A DNA stretch of 64,000 nucleotides from positions 1-64,000 of the forward strand of contig DIDT01000052.1 in the NCBI GenBank assembly GCA_002418285.1, given 5' to 3'. The stretch is from Phycisphaerales bacterium UBA5793. GTDB taxonomy: Bacteria > Planctomycetota > Phycisphaerae > Phycisphaerales > UBA5793. This document shows, in pieces, positions 16,934 to 25,088 of this stretch (position 1 is its first letter; every line of letters begins with the position of its first letter). The notes under the pieces are model-generated. The model ran no database searches, had not been told where the DNA came from, and was given only the letters and a program-made list of their open reading frames with translations. The translations under genes and the position numbers were made by a program.

Positions 16934-17857
16934 ATGACCCCTTCGCGACTTTCTATCGGACTTATCGCCCTTGGCCTGCTCGTCTTCGGGACGCTTGCCA
17001 GCCAAGCTGCCGCCTACCCCGCGTTCGGGGAAGGCGTGGATGGCAACTGCTCCATCTGCCACTCCACCATCGTCAACGACCGGATGGAGCTACTCGACTT
17101 CGCGGGCATGATCGACCCCGTCGAGATGCAGGGCGTCCCGGACCAGGGCTCGCTCAAGTACTACTCCGCGCCCGCAGGCGGCAACGCAGGCATGAGCATG
17201 CGGGCCATCGATGGCACGGAGAACTACGCCTTCCAGATCATCGGCTTCAGCGAGCCCGACGTCACGCAGGGCGGGACACTCGAGTACACCGCTGATCCCG
17301 CCTGGATGTCCTTTCAGGGCTCCACGCAAACCTACTTCGTCCGCGCCGACGGCGAGTTCGACGGCTACGACTGGCTCACCAACGATCCCACGGAGGTCAC
17401 CTATGACATCCACGTCGATGCCTCAACACCGCCCGGCTACTACCTGCTCCAGTTCGCGCTTGTCGGCCGCGATGTTCAACGCGATGGCTGGTACCACAGC
17501 GAGCCGTTCTACCTTGAAGTCACAGGTGGATCGAGCGGACCGAGCCTCACCGTGAACGCGACATGTCCGAGCGGTGGACCGATCATGATCTCTTGGTCCG
17601 GTGCCACACCGCGCTCCACGATCGCGCTCGTCTACGCGCGGAACACCGGCAGTTTCCGAATTCCCAGCAACTACGCGTGCGCCGGCACGGCCCTCGGACT
17701 CGGGTCCAACCAGGTCCAACTTGCCTACCAGGGCGCCTCCGGCACCGACGGCAGCAAGACGCTGAACTCAAACACCGGTCCCGGAGTCTGCGGCGGCTAC
17801 TTCCAATTGCTGGATGTCGCCACCTGCTCAACCAGCAACGTCGTTCGAGCGGAGTAG
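16934..17857 (+). CDS. secreted CxxCH protein with Cys-rich C-terminal module (copy 2)
   Basis: The 307-residue protein is a tandem paralogue of the gene at 15744. The order is signal peptide ending near QAAA, haem site CSICH at residues 39-43, a beta-rich domain, and a C-terminal four-cysteine module. The module is almost identical to copy 1, with about five substitutions in a hundred residues, and the MELLDFAGMIDPVEMQGVPD block is unchanged, while the region between has diverged clearly. A terminator separates the two genes, so they have their own transcripts. Function is unknown. Confidence 0.82.
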   Translation: MTPSRLSIGLIALGLLVFGTLASQAAAYPAFGEGVDGNCSICHSTIVNDRMELLDFAGMIDPVEMQGVPDQGSLKYYSAPAGGNAGMSMRAIDGTENYAFQIIGFSEPDVTQGGTLEYTADPAWMSFQGSTQTYFVRADGEFDGYDWLTNDPTEVTYDIHVDASTPPGYYLLQFALVGRDVQRDGWYHSEPFYLEVTGGSSGPSLTVNATCPSGGPIMISWSGATPRSTIALVYARNTGSFRIPSNYACAGTALGLGSNQVQLAYQGASGTDGSKTLNSNTGPGVCGGYFQLLDVATCSTSNVVRAE

Positions 17858-18027
17858 AGGTCGCCGATACACTAAGCCCTTTGTTTTCCTGCACCTCCCG
17901 GTACTGAATCGAGTGCCGCGAGGTTTTTTTGGGTTTCCTCCCCTAGGCCGAAGCTCGACATTGATCGCTGCGCGGAGCCTACCCTTCTCTTCATCAATCG
18001 ATCACCCCAAGCATGGAGCAATAGCAC

Positions 18028-18498
18028 ATGGCACTCAAAGTTGGCGACAAGGCTGTAGCAGTCAAGCTCTCTCCCGAACCGAAGCAGTGGATCGACCTTG
18101 GCGATCAGATCGGCAAGGAGAAGATCGTTCTGCTCTTCTTCCCGCTCGCTTTCTCCGGCGTATGCACCAAGGAACTCTGCACCATGCGAGATGACTGGAG
18201 CAAGTGGAGTGGTTTGGGTGCCAAGGTGTACGGCGTCAGCGTCGACAGCCCTTTTGTCAACATGAAGTTCGCCAAGGAGAACAACCTCCCCTTCCCGCTG
18301 CTCTCCGACTTCAACCGCGAAGCAACCAAGGCCTACGGCGTGCTCATGGAAGATCTCATCGGCCTCAAGAACGTGTCAATGCGCAGCGCGTTCGTGATCG
18401 ATCGCCAGGGCAAGATTGCGTACTCGTGGGTCGCGGAGAACCCGGGTGTCGAGCCGGACTATGCGGCCGTCCAGAAGGCCGTACACGGCGCGGTGTAA
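18028..18498 (+). CDS. peroxiredoxin (AhpC/TSA family, AhpE-like)
   Basis: The 156-residue protein has the peroxiredoxin fold. The FFPLAFSGVCTKELC segment carries the peroxidatic Cys46 and a nearby Cys51, and the conserved Arg sits in SMRSAFVID. The PLAFSGVC context resembles the AhpE-type subgroup. No separate C-terminal resolving cysteine is visible. It reduces hydrogen peroxide or organic peroxides in the cytosol using a thiol donor. It is a single-gene unit with a strong hairpin 36 bases downstream. Confidence 0.9.
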   Translation: MALKVGDKAVAVKLSPEPKQWIDLGDQIGKEKIVLLFFPLAFSGVCTKELCTMRDDWSKWSGLGAKVYGVSVDSPFVNMKFAKENNLPFPLLSDFNREATKAYGVLMEDLIGLKNVSMRSAFVIDRQGKIAYSWVAENPGVEPDYAAVQKAVHGAV

Positions 18499-18534
18499 CA
18501 CGCTCGCAAACCGACAGATTGCGATTCGATTATT

Positions 18535-18566
18535 CGCCCCCCGGCCCGGCCGGGGGGCGTCTTTAT
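18535..18566 (+). terminator. rho-independent terminator of the peroxiredoxin gene
   Basis: Perfect 11-base GC-rich arms (18535-18545 and 18549-18559) around a three-base loop are followed by TCTTTA. The T tract is short but the stem is very stable. Confidence 0.8.
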
Positions 18567-19031
18567 GCCGCGATGCAAATGACGCGCCGCAACGAGGTGG
18601 GCCGGGTCATTCGCGCAAAGAAAGTGCGCAGCAAACTCCATGCCGCGCACAGTCGCGCACCTTCCGAGCGATCATGTGCGCTCGCGCGAGCGCACATGTG
18701 TGCAAAAGTGAGCGCGACCGTTCGCGCGCCGGGGCACTTTTGTCAAATCCGCACGCCGGCGCACGCAAACTCATGACGTTTCGACTTTTTTCGACGATTT
18801 CACTTCGCCGATCGGGGCTTCATTCAGACTTTTCGCGCGTTTTCAGAGGCTTCGCGCACAGAGTGCCCGCCGATGCGTGCGCCAGCGCGCGGGAGGCAAC
18901 ACGGCACATCTGCCGAGCACATCGGCTCGAGATACCTCCGCGATTCTCACCATGCGAGAATCTTCCTCCGCGGGCAGTGCAACGGCATAGTCCAGTGCTT
19001 GAGGACGCAGTACTCGCGATTATGCTTGATC
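18567..19031. other. 465-base gap rich in inverted repeats
   Basis: No convincing gene lies here; open frames crossing it lack plausible starts. The first half is crowded with GCGC-rich inverted repeats, listed separately, and the second half holds nothing clear apart from sequence leading into the next gene. Confidence 0.5.
18673..18742. repeat. 26-base perfect palindrome followed by a nested inverted repeat
   Basis: Positions 18673-18698 form a perfect palindrome with half-site CATGTGCGCTCGC. Immediately after it, CAAAAGTG (18703-18710) and CACTTTTG (18735-18742) form an outer stem, with GCGCGA (18712-18717) and TCGCGC (18722-18727) as an inner stem. Both structures could form in DNA or RNA. 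No function is known. Confidence 0.7.
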
Positions 19032-19511
19032 ATGCCGATACGTCTCAGAAAGTCGGAGTCGAGACATAGTGAACGGCTTGCAGATGGCTCAGTGTGCCCG
19101 AAGTGCGGATATGTTCTGGCCGGCCTGACGGGGCAAGGGAACTGTCCGGAGTGCGGGGCGGCCTATGAGCGATGGACGGTGGCGCGACGCGGGCCGGTTT
19201 CGGCGCCGGGGCTGCTCGTGCGATTCGGTTGGCCGTTCATGCTCTTTGCGCTGGTCGTTTATGCGATCAACGGCGGCGTTGCCGTTCCCAGTGGACTGGG
19301 TCGCGTCAGCGCGTGGATCGCTGTGGTTTGCGGTGCGCTGATGTTTGTCAACATTCCGGTGCAGTTCATCTGGCTGCACTACCGGGGCGCGCCGTACTTC
19401 ATCGATGTCAAACCGCAGCGCGTCATATTGCGGTTCGCAATTTGCATGCTGCTGATGTTGATCTTTCCGCCGTTTCTTTTGCTGGGAGCCTGTTTGCTGA
19501 TGGCGCAATGA
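19032..19511 (+). CDS. zinc-ribbon membrane protein
   Basis: The 159-residue protein has an N-terminal four-cysteine ribbon (CPKCGYVLAGL...CPECGAAY) and then four hydrophobic helices. The stretch LLVRFGWP and the later VNIPVQFIW are shared with the next gene, so the two are tandem paralogues. Such proteins are frequent hypotheticals in planctomycetes; the ribbon would face the cytosol. The start ATG at 19032 follows a frame that is open further upstream but not coding-like. Function is unknown. Confidence 0.75.
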   Translation: MPIRLRKSESRHSERLADGSVCPKCGYVLAGLTGQGNCPECGAAYERWTVARRGPVSAPGLLVRFGWPFMLFALVVYAINGGVAVPSGLGRVSAWIAVVCGALMFVNIPVQFIWLHYRGAPYFIDVKPQRVILRFAICMLLMLIFPPFLLLGACLLMAQ

Positions 19512-19681
19512 GTATTGCCGAGAATGGCGCGTCGGTCCTCATTTGCTTGTGCGTGAGTAGCGAGTCCAGGACAGGCTGAAGATCTGACCGCCATGCGCAG
19601 GGTTGACCGACCAAGACCGCTTCCTGACGGGCGCGGCTCGTCAGAGGCGCGATCTGGTTCCGGGCGCGTTATGCTTGTTCC

Positions 19682-20158
19682 ATGAGCGAGCAGGCTGATG
19701 GGTCCGGGCAAGCCGCAGACGCCACGACAGTGGCGCGTGAGACGTACTGCCCGAAGTGTGGGTATCAGTTGACGGGGCTCGCGCTGCGAGGCGAGTGCCC
19801 GGAATGCGGAGAGGCGTATGACCCCGAGCATGTTGCCGTGCGGCACGCGCCGACGACGCTGAACATCGTGACGCGATTCGGCTGGCCGTTGGCACTGTAC
19901 GCATCAACAACCGCCCTGGGGCTGGCGCTGCTCAACCACAACGACGATGTCGTCATCGTGCTGATTTACGTTGCTGCGTTCGCACTGGCAGCGTGCGTGC
20001 TCAACATCCCCATCCAGATGTGGCTGATCCGGCGCAAGTACGGCAAGCCAATCAAAGGCGGGACGAATCGATACGTGACCTGGATGATCATTATGAGCGT
20101 GACGTCGATCATCGGGGCGTTTGTGGTTTTCGGCGGGTGTCTTGCCTTCATCATGTGA
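19682..20158 (+). CDS. zinc-ribbon membrane protein, upstream of the Tes-like gene
   Basis: The 158-residue protein has an N-terminal zinc ribbon (CPKCGYQLTGLAL...CPECGEAY) and four hydrophobic helices, with VTRFGWPLALY and LNIPIQMW matching its paralogue at 19032. The radical SAM gene starts 22 bases after its stop, so the two are probably co-transcribed. Function is unknown. Confidence 0.78.
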   Translation: MSEQADGSGQAADATTVARETYCPKCGYQLTGLALRGECPECGEAYDPEHVAVRHAPTTLNIVTRFGWPLALYASTTALGLALLNHNDDVVIVLIYVAAFALAACVLNIPIQMWLIRRKYGKPIKGGTNRYVTWMIIMSVTSIIGAFVVFGGCLAFIM

Positions 20159-20180
20159 ACGAAACTGGCTTGATTGATCC

Positions 20181-21596
20181 ATGGCGATTCCGCTTTCCAT
20201 TATCGACGCCCCCATCCGGCAGATCAAGACGACACGCAGTCGGTGCCCGGTCTGCCTTGGCGAGATCGAGGCGATGGTGATTGAGCGAGGCGGGAGCGTG
20301 GTCATGAGCAAATCATGCGCCACGCATGGAGTGTTTGAGGTGCTCGTGGCGCGCGATTCGCGGTATTACTATCAGTCGATTGGCGCTGGGTGTGGAGACG
20401 GGTGCGGATGTGCATCGGGAGGCGAAGGCGCCGGCGGGGTTGGCGGGCGCAACGAGGATGTCGGTGGCGGGACAGATCCTCTCGACGTGCTTTCGACGTG
20501 CGTGGCGCTGATTGAGATCGTCGATTCGTGCAATCTGACGTGCCCGACCTGTTTTGCAGCGTCACCGTTTGGAGTGGATGAGCATGTGGAATGCCTCCCT
20601 TTCGATGAGTTCGTCGAGTGCGTCGAGAAGGTACTGACGCGCAAGGGATTCGTGGACATTCTTCAACTCTCCGGTGGTGAGCCCACGATTCACCCGGAGT
20701 TCTTCAGGTTGCTCGAGTGGTCGCTCAAGCAACGCACCATCGGCTACGTGCTCATCAACACCAATGGCCTGCGGGTGGCGCGAGATGCGGTGTTTCGCGA
20801 AGAGTTGGGCCGATGGCGCCGGAAGCACAAGAAGTTCGAGCTTTATTTGCAGTTTGACGGGCCACAAGAGGCGGGGCAGTTTGAGCTGCGCGGGGCGGAT
20901 CTGCGGGCGCTGCGCGAGCAGGCAATCGATCTGGCCGGTGCGGCAGGCATACCGACGACGCTGGGGATGGTCGTGACAGAGCAGACGCGGGCGGCGCTGG
21001 GTGATGCGTTGCGATTCGGACTGGAGCGGCCGCATTGCCGGGGGTTGACTCTGCAGCCGATGTTTGGCTCCGGCCGCGTGCCAAAGGTGGAGACTTCGCT
21101 TCCGATGGCGAGGGAACAACACGAACCGATCTCAGTCGGCGCTGTCATTGCTGATCTCGTGGCGCAGAGTAACGGGCAGTTGGTCCCGGATGACTTCACT
21201 CCCCTGCCGTGCGGCGATCCGAACTGCCACACGATGAGTTACCTTGTTCGCGGCAAAGCAGGGCCGATGGGGTTGAGCCGGCTGATCGACTTGAAGTCAT
21301 TGCAGGGGTTCCTGGCGAACCGACTTGACTATCGGCTGGAAGATCTGGCGCAATGCGGCTGCGAGAGTGAGCCGCTTGGTGCAGTGCTGAAGGAGTTGGA
21401 GATCGGACCCGATCAACCGTTTCGGATCTTCATCAAGCCGTTCATGGATGCATGGACGTTCGACCAGGATCGGATTGATCGGTGCTGCACGCACGTGATC
21501 CGGCGCGATGGAGGGCTCGATTCATTCTGCCGATACTACCTTGACGGCGGGCGCGCGGGCGAGATGGCGCGGACGTCTCAGAGCGCAACGCGATGA
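20181..21596 (+). CDS. radical SAM protein resembling tetraether synthase (Tes-like)
   Basis: The 471-residue protein has the radical SAM cluster motif CNLTCPTC (Cys117, 121, 124) in the context IEIVDSC..CFAAS, then LSGGEPTIH. An N-terminal CPVC...CATHG segment and a later PLPCGDPNCH plus a C-terminal RCCTHV...FCRYY suggest further iron-sulfur sites. The same architecture, including KPFMDAWTFD, is seen in the archaeal Tes/MJ0619 group that joins isoprenoid lipid tails, and in bacterial relatives of uncertain role. A Gly-rich insert lies at residues 69-98. It overlaps an Lgt-like gene by four bases, which supports a lipid-modifying role. The exact substrate is unknown. Confidence 0.72.
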   Translation: MAIPLSIIDAPIRQIKTTRSRCPVCLGEIEAMVIERGGSVVMSKSCATHGVFEVLVARDSRYYYQSIGAGCGDGCGCASGGEGAGGVGGRNEDVGGGTDPLDVLSTCVALIEIVDSCNLTCPTCFAASPFGVDEHVECLPFDEFVECVEKVLTRKGFVDILQLSGGEPTIHPEFFRLLEWSLKQRTIGYVLINTNGLRVARDAVFREELGRWRRKHKKFELYLQFDGPQEAGQFELRGADLRALREQAIDLAGAAGIPTTLGMVVTEQTRAALGDALRFGLERPHCRGLTLQPMFGSGRVPKVETSLPMAREQHEPISVGAVIADLVAQSNGQLVPDDFTPLPCGDPNCHTMSYLVRGKAGPMGLSRLIDLKSLQGFLANRLDYRLEDLAQCGCESEPLGAVLKELEIGPDQPFRIFIKPFMDAWTFDQDRIDRCCTHVIRRDGGLDSFCRYYLDGGRAGEMARTSQSATR

Positions 21597-22312
21597 CGCT
21601 GGGCAGCGCGTACAGCGTGCTGATGATCACGGGAATCGTCCTTGGCGCGTGGCTCTGGGGACGCATAACGGGGCAGCAGGAGCGCCGCGATCCGCGATTA
21701 ACGATCATCTACATCTCGGCACTTGTCGGCGCCATCGTCGGAACGAAGCTCGCGTTTCTGCTGGCCGAGGGCTGGCATTATCGCGAAAACGGGATCGCAC
21801 TGCTGACGGGACGAAGCATCACGGGCGGACTGCTCGGCGGATACGCCGCGGTCGAGATTGCCAAGTGCCATACGGGCTACAGGCGGGCAACCGGTGATGG
21901 GTTTGCACTGATTGTGCCGACCGGGTTGATTCTCGGGCGCGTGGGATGCTGGATCCAGGGGTGCTGCCAGGGATCGCCGTGCGCCAACCACTGGTGGTCG
22001 CTCAATGACAGCGTCGGCGCATCGCGCTGGCCGATTGTGCCACTGGAGATCGGGTTCAACGCGGCATTTCTCATCTGGGCGCTGGCAGCGCGACGGTTGG
22101 GATGGTTGCGCGGCAACCAGTTCCACGTGTATCTTGTCGTGTATGGCGCGTTTCGGTTCTTTGAGGAGTTTGCGCGCGATACGGCGAGGATTGATGAAAC
22201 ACCCTTCAGCGGATACCAGGTCATCGCGCTGGCGATCATAGGGTTCGGGATGGAGCGGTTTGTGCGGCGCGCGAAGCAGGCGCTTCATGAGGAAGCGCCT
22301 GCGATGAGATAA
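21593..22312 (+). CDS. Lgt-like membrane transferase (prolipoprotein diacylglyceryl transferase family)
   Basis: The 239-residue polytopic protein overlaps the Tes-like gene as ATGA. Lgt-family marks are SITGGLLGGYAAVE, the signature GRVGCWIQGCCQG in place of the canonical GRxGNFxNGE, and YGAFRFFEEFARD near the C-terminus. The Cys-rich signature is typical of the divergent Lgt-like proteins often met outside lipoprotein processing. Canonical Lgt moves diacylglyceryl from phosphatidylglycerol to a lipobox Cys. Here the coupling to a radical SAM gene suggests a specialised lipid substrate. A true housekeeping Lgt is probably elsewhere. Confidence 0.78.
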   Translation: MTLGSAYSVLMITGIVLGAWLWGRITGQQERRDPRLTIIYISALVGAIVGTKLAFLLAEGWHYRENGIALLTGRSITGGLLGGYAAVEIAKCHTGYRRATGDGFALIVPTGLILGRVGCWIQGCCQGSPCANHWWSLNDSVGASRWPIVPLEIGFNAAFLIWALAARRLGWLRGNQFHVYLVVYGAFRFFEEFARDTARIDETPFSGYQVIALAIIGFGMERFVRRAKQALHEEAPAMR

Positions 22313-22340
22313 CGAGTTGCAGTGAGCGCCCGCCAGTAAC

Positions 22341-23489
22341 CTAGCGCTCGTTGATAGGAATGTAGGGCTGCTCGTGTGGTCCGATGTAGTCAGCTTTGGG
22401 TCGGATAAGGCGGTTGCCTGTCTGCTGTTCGATGACATGGCCGAGCCAACCGCCGATGCGGGAGATGGCGAACATCGGCGTGAAGAGGTCGAGTTCGAGG
22501 CCGATGCAGTGGTAGGTGGTGGCGGAGTAGAAGTCGACGTTGGGATAGATTCCCCGAGCGGCGACGGCTTCTTCCATGATGTCTTCGATGCGGCGACTCA
22601 TCTCGTAGAGGTTGGAGTTGCCGGTCTGCTCAGCAAGTTTCTTGCTGAAGTTCTTGAGGAACATGGCTCGCGGGTCACGCGTCTTGTAGACGCGGTGGCC
22701 GAAGCCCATGATCTTGTCCTTGGTCTCAAGCTTGTGGTGGATGAAGTCGTCGACGTTATCGAGCGAGCCGATCTCGTGCAGCATGTGCATGACGCCCTCG
22801 TTGGCGCCGCCATGCAGCGGGCCGCGCAGGGCGCCGATGGCGCCGCTGATAGCGGAATAGACGTCGCTGAGGGTGGACGCGATGACACGGGCCGTGAAGG
22901 TCGAGGCATTCAGGCCGTGGTCAGTGTGGAGGATGAGGCAGGCGTCGAGGGCCTTTTCCATCGTCTTGGTGGGCTTCTCGCCGTTGAGCATGTACATGAG
23001 ATTGGCGGCGAAGGAAAGCGAGGAGTCAGGAGCAACGATGGGCTTGCCCTTGCGATACCGGTCGAAGGTCGTGATGATCCCGGGCATCTTGGCCATCATG
23101 GAGATGCCCTTGGAATGGACATCGTCGGCGGAGATGGCGTCGGGCTTGGGATCCCAGAGCGACAGGGCGCTGACACCCGTGCGAAGCACGTGCATCGGCT
23201 CGGCCGTCTTGGGGAAAGAGGTGATGATGTTGATGAGTTCCTTAGGCAGCGCGTACTGCTCGCGAATCTGGAACACAAAGCCATCCAGTTCGGAGCGGTT
23301 CGGCAGGCGGCCGTTCCAGAGGAGGAATACTGTCTCCTCGAAGCTCGAGTTCTCGGCGAGCGCTGCGATGGGAATGCCAACATACTCGAGAATGCCTTTT
23401 GTGCCGTCGATAAAGGACATCTTCGTCTCGGCGGCGACGACTCCCTCAAGGCCCTTGGACGCGGTGGATGGTGCTGTGGCGGTTGTCAT
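22341..23489 (-). CDS. citrate synthase
   Basis: The protein has 382 residues from an ATG preceded by AGGGAG. The catalytic and substrate motifs are present: HTDHGLNASTF, GPLHGGANE (with catalytic His), GHRVYKTRDPRA (His and Arg) and the late Asp in DFYSAT. The length matches the short citrate synthases of Gram-positive and archaeal type. It condenses oxaloacetate with acetyl-CoA at the entry of the TCA cycle; 2-methylcitrate synthase activity cannot be excluded by sequence alone. It is convergent with the Lgt-like gene across 28 bases. Confidence 0.93.
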   Translation of the reverse strand: MTTATAPSTASKGLEGVVAAETKMSFIDGTKGILEYVGIPIAALAENSSFEETVFLLWNGRLPNRSELDGFVFQIREQYALPKELINIITSFPKTAEPMHVLRTGVSALSLWDPKPDAISADDVHSKGISMMAKMPGIITTFDRYRKGKPIVAPDSSLSFAANLMYMLNGEKPTKTMEKALDACLILHTDHGLNASTFTARVIASTLSDVYSAISGAIGALRGPLHGGANEGVMHMLHEIGSLDNVDDFIHHKLETKDKIMGFGHRVYKTRDPRAMFLKNFSKKLAEQTGNSNLYEMSRRIEDIMEEAVAARGIYPNVDFYSATTYHCIGLELDLFTPMFAISRIGGWLGHVIEQQTGNRLIRPKADYIGPHEQPYIPINER

Positions 23490-23699
23490 GAGAACTCCCT
23501 GTCCCGGTTGTCTTCGTGCGGGCGAAATGCCCGCACAATAGAAGTGTAGTAGATCAGGATGGGATACTATGACCACGCGCGATGAGCAGCAACAGCGCGA
23601 AACGCTGTGGCGGCCGTAGAAGGCTGATTTTGGGGCGGTTGCCGTGCATTTGAGGCTGATTGATCGGGGAAGTTACCGCATTAGGCAACGCCACACAGC

Positions 23700-24938
23700 A
23701 TGATTCCACTCAGCACCGACAGACCAACTCGTCGTACACCGGCCGTGAATGTGACGCTCATCGTGGTCAACGTGCTCATCGCGCTGGCGGTGGCGGCTTC
23801 TGAACCGCTGCGGAGCTGGACGGAGCAGCATCTGTACCTCTGGCCGGACTGGGTTCAGCTTCGAAACCCGGATGGCTCGGTGACGGAATACGGCCCGCGC
23901 CTCTGGCAGTTCATCACCTACCAGTTTCTGCACGACCCGGGCAGCTTGACGCACATCGGGTTCAACATGCTCTTCCTTTGGGTGTTCGGCAACGCGATCG
24001 AGGACAAGATCGGCCACGTGGGCTACCTCTGCTTTTACCTCGCGGGAGGTGTTTTTGCGGGACTGGGACATTGCCTGACGTCTGACAACCCGGTGCTCGG
24101 CGCCAGCGGGTCGGTGTCGGCGGTGACGGGGCTGTTCCTGGCGCTGTTCCCGCAGACGCGGATCAAGGTGGTCTGGCTGTTTTTCCTCATCTCGGTCTTC
24201 GAGATCCCGAGTTTGTGGTTCATCGGCTTCAGCATCGGCATGGACATCTTCGGCGCTTTAAGAGGTGGCGGCGGCGTTGCGTACTTCGCCCATCTCGGCG
24301 GCAACATATTCGGATTTGTGCTAGGCATGTCACTGCTTTGGAGCCGGCTGGTGCCGCGCGATCCGTATGACCTGCTGAGCATGATTAACCAGTGGAACCG
24401 GAGGCGGCAGTTCCGGTCGATTACGGATCGCGGATACGACCCATGGGCGGGGCGGCGCGCGGGCGGAAAGGGCGCATTCAAAGAAGCGAGGCCGAACTCT
24501 AAGAGCGAGAAGCCAACAGAGGCGGTGAAGAAGGACGGTGATCCAGAAGGTCGGGCGCAATTAGCCGCGAGACAGCAGATCGCGGATCTTGTGGTTGCGA
24601 CCAAGCTGAAAGACGCCGCTGTGGAATATGACAGAGCACTGGCGCGTTGGCCAGACTTCGTACTCGGCGCACCGGCGCAACTGGATTTGGCGAATCACCT
24701 GTTCAGCGAGCATCAGTACGAGCGGGCCGTGGCTGCGTACCGGGCTCTGCTCAAGCACTACCCAACGAGCGATCCAACGGGACGACTGCGGCTGCTCATG
24801 GGGTTGGCGCTGGCGAGGTATCTCGGGCGGCCGAACGAGGCCAGGGAGCCACTGCGCGTCGCGGCCGAGCGACTTGGTTCGGGCCCGGATCGCGATCTGG
24901 CACGGGAGATTCTTGCCGAGGTGGAAGGGTCCGCATAA
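23700..24938 (+). CDS. rhomboid-family intramembrane serine protease with TPR-like tail
   Basis: The 412-residue protein has six or seven membrane helices up to about residue 215. HIGFNMLFLWVFG, the catalytic serine in GASGS (Ser137) and its His partner in YFAHLGG (His198) are the rhomboid signatures. The rest is soluble: a charged linker (residues 240-290) and then helical pairs resembling TPR repeats, ending AREILAEVEGSA. Rhomboids cut membrane proteins within the bilayer; the TPR tail may recruit substrates in the cytosol. No clear ribosome binding site is present. It diverges from citrate synthase across 210 bases. Confidence 0.88.
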   Translation: MIPLSTDRPTRRTPAVNVTLIVVNVLIALAVAASEPLRSWTEQHLYLWPDWVQLRNPDGSVTEYGPRLWQFITYQFLHDPGSLTHIGFNMLFLWVFGNAIEDKIGHVGYLCFYLAGGVFAGLGHCLTSDNPVLGASGSVSAVTGLFLALFPQTRIKVVWLFFLISVFEIPSLWFIGFSIGMDIFGALRGGGGVAYFAHLGGNIFGFVLGMSLLWSRLVPRDPYDLLSMINQWNRRRQFRSITDRGYDPWAGRRAGGKGAFKEARPNSKSEKPTEAVKKDGDPEGRAQLAARQQIADLVVATKLKDAAVEYDRALARWPDFVLGAPAQLDLANHLFSEHQYERAVAAYRALLKHYPTSDPTGRLRLLMGLALARYLGRPNEAREPLRVAAERLGSGPDRDLAREILAEVEGSA

Positions 24939-25088
24939 CGCGGGCAGTTGCTCCAGGAGGCGGGAACCACCGCGCGGCGCGGCTGCCGCACGCCTTGCGG
25001 TGGCGCGTTTGCAGAATGCCGACATCAGTTTGGAATGCCTTGACAAATAGCCCGATCTATCGGAGTACTCCATTTGAGGGAGAACTCC

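Noticed and set aside
18567..18800. GCGC-rich repeats as a CRISPR array
   Set aside because: Repeats are inverted, of unequal length and lack regular spacers; no cas genes are nearby.
22374..23549. 391-residue plus-strand frame
   Set aside because: Antisense to citrate synthase; no start signal or domain.
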